The notes beneath the pieces were generated by a model. That model made no database searches, was not told where the DNA came from, and worked only from the letters and a program-made list of their open reading frames with translations. The position numbers were made by a program, and so were the translations under genes. DNA of 14,706 nt from Smittium culicis (Eukaryota; Kickxellomycota; Harpellomycetes; Harpellales; Legeriomycetaceae): the NCBI GenBank assembly GCA_001970855.1, contig LSSN01005090.1, positions 1 to 14,706 of the forward strand, given 5' to 3'. Shown piece by piece: positions 11,456-14,706 of the stretch (position 1 is its first letter; each line of letters begins with the position of its first letter).

Positions 11456-11670
11456 AGAATCAAATATATACTAAAATTTAAACGCTTCAAACAGTAATAT
11501 ATCCATCTGAAATAAAAAAATTCCAACCTTGCTTTTATTAACCAAAACAATTTGCCTGAATTTAAATCGAATAATTTTTAATTTCAACTTTATTGTTTAA
11601 CAAACTTTCTGAGACAAAATATAATTATATATAAACTTTAGATCAGGGCCCTAACCAATAGAAGCACTGA

Positions 11671-11880
11671 GCTCTGTTTGGAATTATCCTTGATGATCTA
11701 TTCGCCAGAAGTGCGTTCAAATGGAGCACAAAAGTCTCTTCTCAATTCTTACCAGCTTCATCATTGGAAAGTTCCATAAACAGCACTGATCTAGGCAAAC
11801 TCAGCGCTGCCAATCAATGCCATAAGTTAATTCAAAATCGAACATTCTGGATAAAGGATCCAGTTCTATTAAATAATTAA
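11671..11880 (+). pseudogene. Open coding-like fragment without start codon (relic or unplaced exon)
   Basis: Sixty-nine codons are open from just after a TGA (11668-11670) to TAA (11878-11880). There is no in-frame ATG, and the G+C content is well above the flanks. The text is protein-like, including LFGIILDDLFARSAF and LIQNRTFWIKDPVLL, but I recognise no family. A possible acceptor AG sits at 11670-11671 without a convincing pyrimidine tract, and no partner exon is obvious. A decayed mobile-element fragment or a single exon are both possible. An open run of this length can also occur by chance. Confidence 0.3.
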
Positions 11881-11905
11881 AATTAAAATAAAAGACCCAG
11901 TTCTA
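11851..11905 (+). repeat. Short direct duplication, 37-bp period
   Basis: ATAAAGGATCCAGTTCTA (11851-11868) is repeated as ATAAAAGACCCAGTTCTA (11888-11905), with 16 of 18 positions identical. In the frame of the upstream open fragment both differences fall at third positions, and both copies read IKDPVL, although a stop codon separates them. Confidence 0.6.
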
Positions 11906-12781
11906 GAGTTTACTAATTTACGATATATATAATTTTATAAACTTCAAACATCCAACAAATTAATTTTAAAAATTATTTTATCAATGAAGTTTAAAATTTA
12001 AAACTGTCTTAATACCAAACCATTGATATTTACACTTAAATTTTCTATCTAATAATACCAAGCTCATTCAAAAAACCCTCATCATCACGATTCTTTTTCT
12101 CTAATAATTTCACACACGATTCGCTTTTATTAAAATCAAGTAAACCCGAATCATATCAAGTTCATATCTATAAAACACTTAAATATGAAAAGTCACCTGC
12201 TTAAGAGTATCGGTGATTATGAATGAAGATAGTTCTATATTTAGGAATAATAGCATTGGCCAGGGTATTTTGTTTTAATAAACCTATTTAATTTATAGAT
12301 AGTGAACCTTCATTTTTCCACATATTTGGTAAATATATTCAGCTAATTATTTATAACTAGTGATGGAATATAAAAAAATTTTCACTTTACTCTTTATTCC
12401 TTATAGCGCACTCTTCATAAAGAGCCTCATAAAAAAAGTCCTTAAGATATGTAAAATCCAATATATGATTATAGTTACTGAAAACATCTCAACACGCACA
12501 TGTGACCATTAAAAAATACAATTTCTTAAATATTATCCTTGTATTTAAATAAAAAATTAAATGCAATCAATTTTATACTTTTATGTTTAACAATAAGCGC
12601 TTTTTATCATTAAAAATATTGACAAAATTGACCTTCTAATTCCTTTAAAATAGCATTCAAAATTTAAACGGAATCTCAAGGCAACAAATACTCGATTTTT
12701 TCCCGCTTAATACTATGAATAAAAATATTGCGATTTATTGACGCACCGACACTCCATTATAGTAAAAATAAGACAGTATAT
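11906..12781. other. AT-rich intergenic DNA, no gene recognised
   Basis: Reading both strands shows only short frames and A/T-rich low-complexity sequence. I see no tRNA, conserved RNA or transposon end here. Confidence 0.5.
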
Positions 12782-12880
12782 AAATTTTTTATATGCTAAT
12801 CAGAAAATAAGACTGATTACAAAATTTGTAAATGTTAATCAGAAAATATATCTAAATAAATTTTGTAAATATCGATTAGA
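12782..12880. repeat. Degenerate tandem repeat, about three units of 36-40 bp
   Basis: An AAATTT-type start leads to a TAATCAGAAAATA-type end. Units begin near 12782, 12822 and 12858. The first two share TTAATCAGAAAATA with one difference, and the third ends in the diverged ATCGATTAGA. The period resembles that of the 11214 array, but the sequence is unrelated. Confidence 0.5.
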
Positions 12881-13443
12881 CTAGCAACCTAATATCATCA
12901 GTAAGCCGATTGGGTCATAATAATAGGCCATAAAGATGCACTAATCCATCTCCAATTCTACCATAGGTATTTCTACTCTAGATTCAAATAATGTTTAAAC
13001 AGGAAGACTAGTGCGTATTTTGGATAAAACGCAACTATAAAGAGATCACGTCTACTGCATACATTTCTATATACCAGAATAGCAGTGTATCTGCCAGCAA
13101 AATTTCATTGAAGCTATAAGAATAGTGCAATGGTAATAAAACAACTATATTCCAATGAAACAATGGAATTTATATAAAAAGATACAATTACTGAATAATA
13201 GTAACCCAGAGAAATCACAATTAAAAAATGCTTCTAAAATGCGGAGAATTCAATCTAAGCTAATAATCTTGATATTTATTCTGCTTTGGATAAATGCTGG
13301 ATTTAAAAACAATTGGGATATATACATTACATAAAATAGTAAAGTGGTATAAAAATAAAAATATAAAATCTTAGTAAATCGGTATGTAAAATAGACCTAA
13401 GAGACTCGACCTTATTGGAGGAAATAGAATATAGGCTGTATTA
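12881..13443. other. Intergenic DNA, no gene recognised
   Basis: There are short open frames only. A small inverted repeat (ATTCCA facing TGGAAT) lies at about 13150-13171. No RNA gene or splice-flanked exon could be supported. Confidence 0.45.
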
Positions 13444-13485
13444 AATTGCAATTGCAATTGCAATTGTAATTTCAATTAAAATTAA
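13444..13485. repeat. AATTGC hexanucleotide microsatellite
   Basis: Three perfect AATTGC units (13444-13461) are followed by decaying AATTGT, AATTTC, AATTAA and AATTAA units in the same 6-bp register. The perfect part also reads as overlapping CAATTG palindromes. Confidence 0.85.
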
Positions 13486-13735
13486 TATATTCGACTTTAA
13501 AGAATGGCAATGAATTGAATATAAAGTATATCTCTTTTCGAGTAAAAAGGTGCTATAGCGGCACAGAATTACACACCATTGAATTTATCCACCCCCACGT
13601 ACATACTTAAGCAGAATTAAATAAAAAAATGCTTTCGACTCAGATATAGCCAACAATACCCAAGCTTTGATTTATTTTATCCATTAAAGAATTCAGCCGT
13701 ATTCAGGAATGATAGTGTTGTGAATCTAGCCAACC

Positions 13736-13760
13736 CGTGGCCACGATCTCAAATACGCGT
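13736..13760. promoter_or_regulatory. CGTGGCCACG palindrome and ACGCGT (MCB-type) site
   Basis: A perfect 10-bp palindrome CGTGGCCACG lies at 13736-13745 and ACGCGT at 13755-13760. They stand about 90-115 bp before a TATA box and about 380-400 bp before the plus-strand gene. ACGCGT is the MluI cell-cycle box bound by MBF in yeasts (known). Both motifs are rare by composition in such AT-rich DNA, which makes them better than average candidates, but function is inferred from sequence alone. Confidence 0.4.
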
Positions 13761-13851
13761 TCAGGATAATGATAAAGCTAAGAAATAATATGCGCGTGTG
13801 TATGAAATTTCAAGAGAGGTTAGAAAGTGAGTAATCGCGTTTTCCATTAGA

Positions 13852-13860
13852 TATAAAAGG
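13852..13860 (+). promoter_or_regulatory. TATA box candidate of the 14137 gene
   Basis: TATAAAAGG is a strong TATA consensus, 277 nt upstream of the first ATG of the partial gene. It implies a transcript start somewhere near 13885-13960 and a 5' leader of about 180-250 nt. Confidence 0.5.
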
Positions 13861-14136
13861 GATGGCTTATCACAGATGTGGCTTTTCACGGTTTTATTCT
13901 TCAGCCAAGAAATTGAATATCTATATATTTTGGAGTATTTTGTAATTATACAACATAAATTTTATAAAGAGTCGCTCATAATCCTTCCTTCAAGTCTTTA
14001 CAGCGCTAAACTATCTGATATACTTATATACTAACATTATTTGTGATATTATAATTGGACTTTTACTTGTTGTTGTACACATTTTAAACAAGCCCCTATT
14101 TATTCCCATTTCGGTATTTTATAGATATTATTTATT

Positions 14137-14706
14137 ATGTTTCTAAAAATATACACATTTATGGACTTTTTCAAGAGCTTCAAAAAGCGCACTAACAGCA
14201 ATAGCAGCGATGGTACAGGCCTCGGGATTAGGATTCCTAAAGCCGGTAGCAAGAAGGTTACGTTTGGTTATATTAAAGAAAAACTGTCTATGTTTTCCAT
14301 GAAATCCAGAGCATGTGGCGATACTTTTCAGCATACACCCAGCTTAAGGACCGAAAGTATTCCATTTTTCTACCAAAAAGAGTATGTTGAGACGGATGTC
14401 CATCGAGATTTTTTGGGCTATAAAACGGGTAGCGTTTGTGAGAGCACGAGCGAATCAATCGGAACTCTGTCCTCGGGCGCGTTTATAGCTGATAGAGCCA
14501 CTTCTACTGTCGAGGCAAGCGACGAGGACAGCTCAGAAACTTTGTGGATTCATAATGTAGAGGGATTAAATTTGGGTGGCAAAAATCACATTCCTGAGAT
14601 CCAATTGATAAACAATGTGTATTCTGGCTGCGAATGCGTTTCTGGGAGTTTCTCAATTGATTTGACCATAGACACGGATCCTATATGTTCCCATTTTATC
14701 AACTCG
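14137..14706 (+). CDS. Unrecognised protein, 5' part (runs off the window)
   Basis: The frame stays open for 190 codons from ATG 14137 to the right edge; the nearest upstream in-frame stop is TAG at 14122-14124. A second ATG at 14161 (residue 9) is an alternative start, and the shift to more G/C-rich codons begins there. G+C is about 44%, well above tfc3. The visible part starts with a basic stretch (FFKSFKKR), then Ser/Asn/Gly-rich sequence, a Ser/Thr-rich region near 100-125 (CESTSESIGTLSSG) and an acidic patch near 127-135 (EASDEDSSE). A more ordered-looking segment follows (LWIHNVEGLNLGG and on). No signal peptide, membrane segment or catalytic motif is visible. The N-terminus looks largely disordered, and the defining domains may lie beyond the window. 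An AG at 14123-14124 is a possible splice acceptor in the right phase, so an upstream exon cannot be excluded. Confidence 0.65.
   Translation, partial: MFLKIYTFMDFFKSFKKRTNSNSSDGTGLGIRIPKAGSKKVTFGYIKEKLSMFSMKSRACGDTFQHTPSLRTESIPFFYQKEYVETDVHRDFLGYKTGSVCESTSESIGTLSSGAFIADRATSTVEASDEDSSETLWIHNVEGLNLGGKNHIPEIQLINNVYSGCECVSGSFSIDLTIDTDPICSHFINS

Noticed and set aside
13862..13945. 27-codon ORF resembling a mitochondrial presequence (RFYSSAKK)
   Set aside because: Its ATG lies directly after the TATA box and so upstream of the expected transcript start. No donor within it matches the phase of the acceptor before 14137.
14143..14334. Minus-strand 63-codon open frame
   Set aside because: It is antisense to the longer plus-strand gene, which stays open for 190 codons and has the better promoter context.

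Overview
The window looks like nuclear DNA from an AT-rich eukaryote, most likely a fungus from an early-diverging lineage. The evidence is three short GT-AG introns (131, 143 and 172 nt), a very AT-rich background (about 28-30% G+C in the large gene, lower between genes), a large Asn/Ser/Lys-rich protein, and the absence of operons or ribosome binding sites. The fungal lineage is inferred from this overall character; no marker gene was tested.

Regions from left to right. Positions 1-734 are AT-rich with no recognisable gene. Positions 735-1078 are a G+C-elevated island (about 40%) that reads as a decayed coding or structured-RNA relic. Positions 1430-10833, minus strand, hold one large gene, here reconstructed as four exons encoding about 2985 residues. 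It is the B-block-binding largest subunit of RNA polymerase III initiation factor TFIIIC (Tfc3/Sfc3/GTF3C1 family). The obvious 8.3 kb open frame lacks the true N-terminus. Three upstream exons supply it, including the diagnostic B-block-type winged helix, which is split across the last intron.

Positions 10834-14136 separate two divergently transcribed genes. They hold a candidate tfc3 promoter, a roughly 240-bp tandem array with a 40-bp period (11214-11455), a G+C-elevated open fragment without a start codon (11671-11880), a short duplication beside it, a degenerate 36-40-bp repeat, an AATTGC microsatellite, and a promoter-like stretch with an ACGCGT (MCB-type) site and a TATAAAAGG box.

Positions 14137-14706, plus strand, are the 5' part of a gene that runs off the window. 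It stays open for 190 codons, has about 44% G+C (clearly above tfc3), and I do not recognise the product.

I see no sign of a multi-gene system, CRISPR array, tRNA, rRNA or intact mobile element. The most useful results are the corrected tfc3 gene model and the unrecognised partial gene at the right edge.
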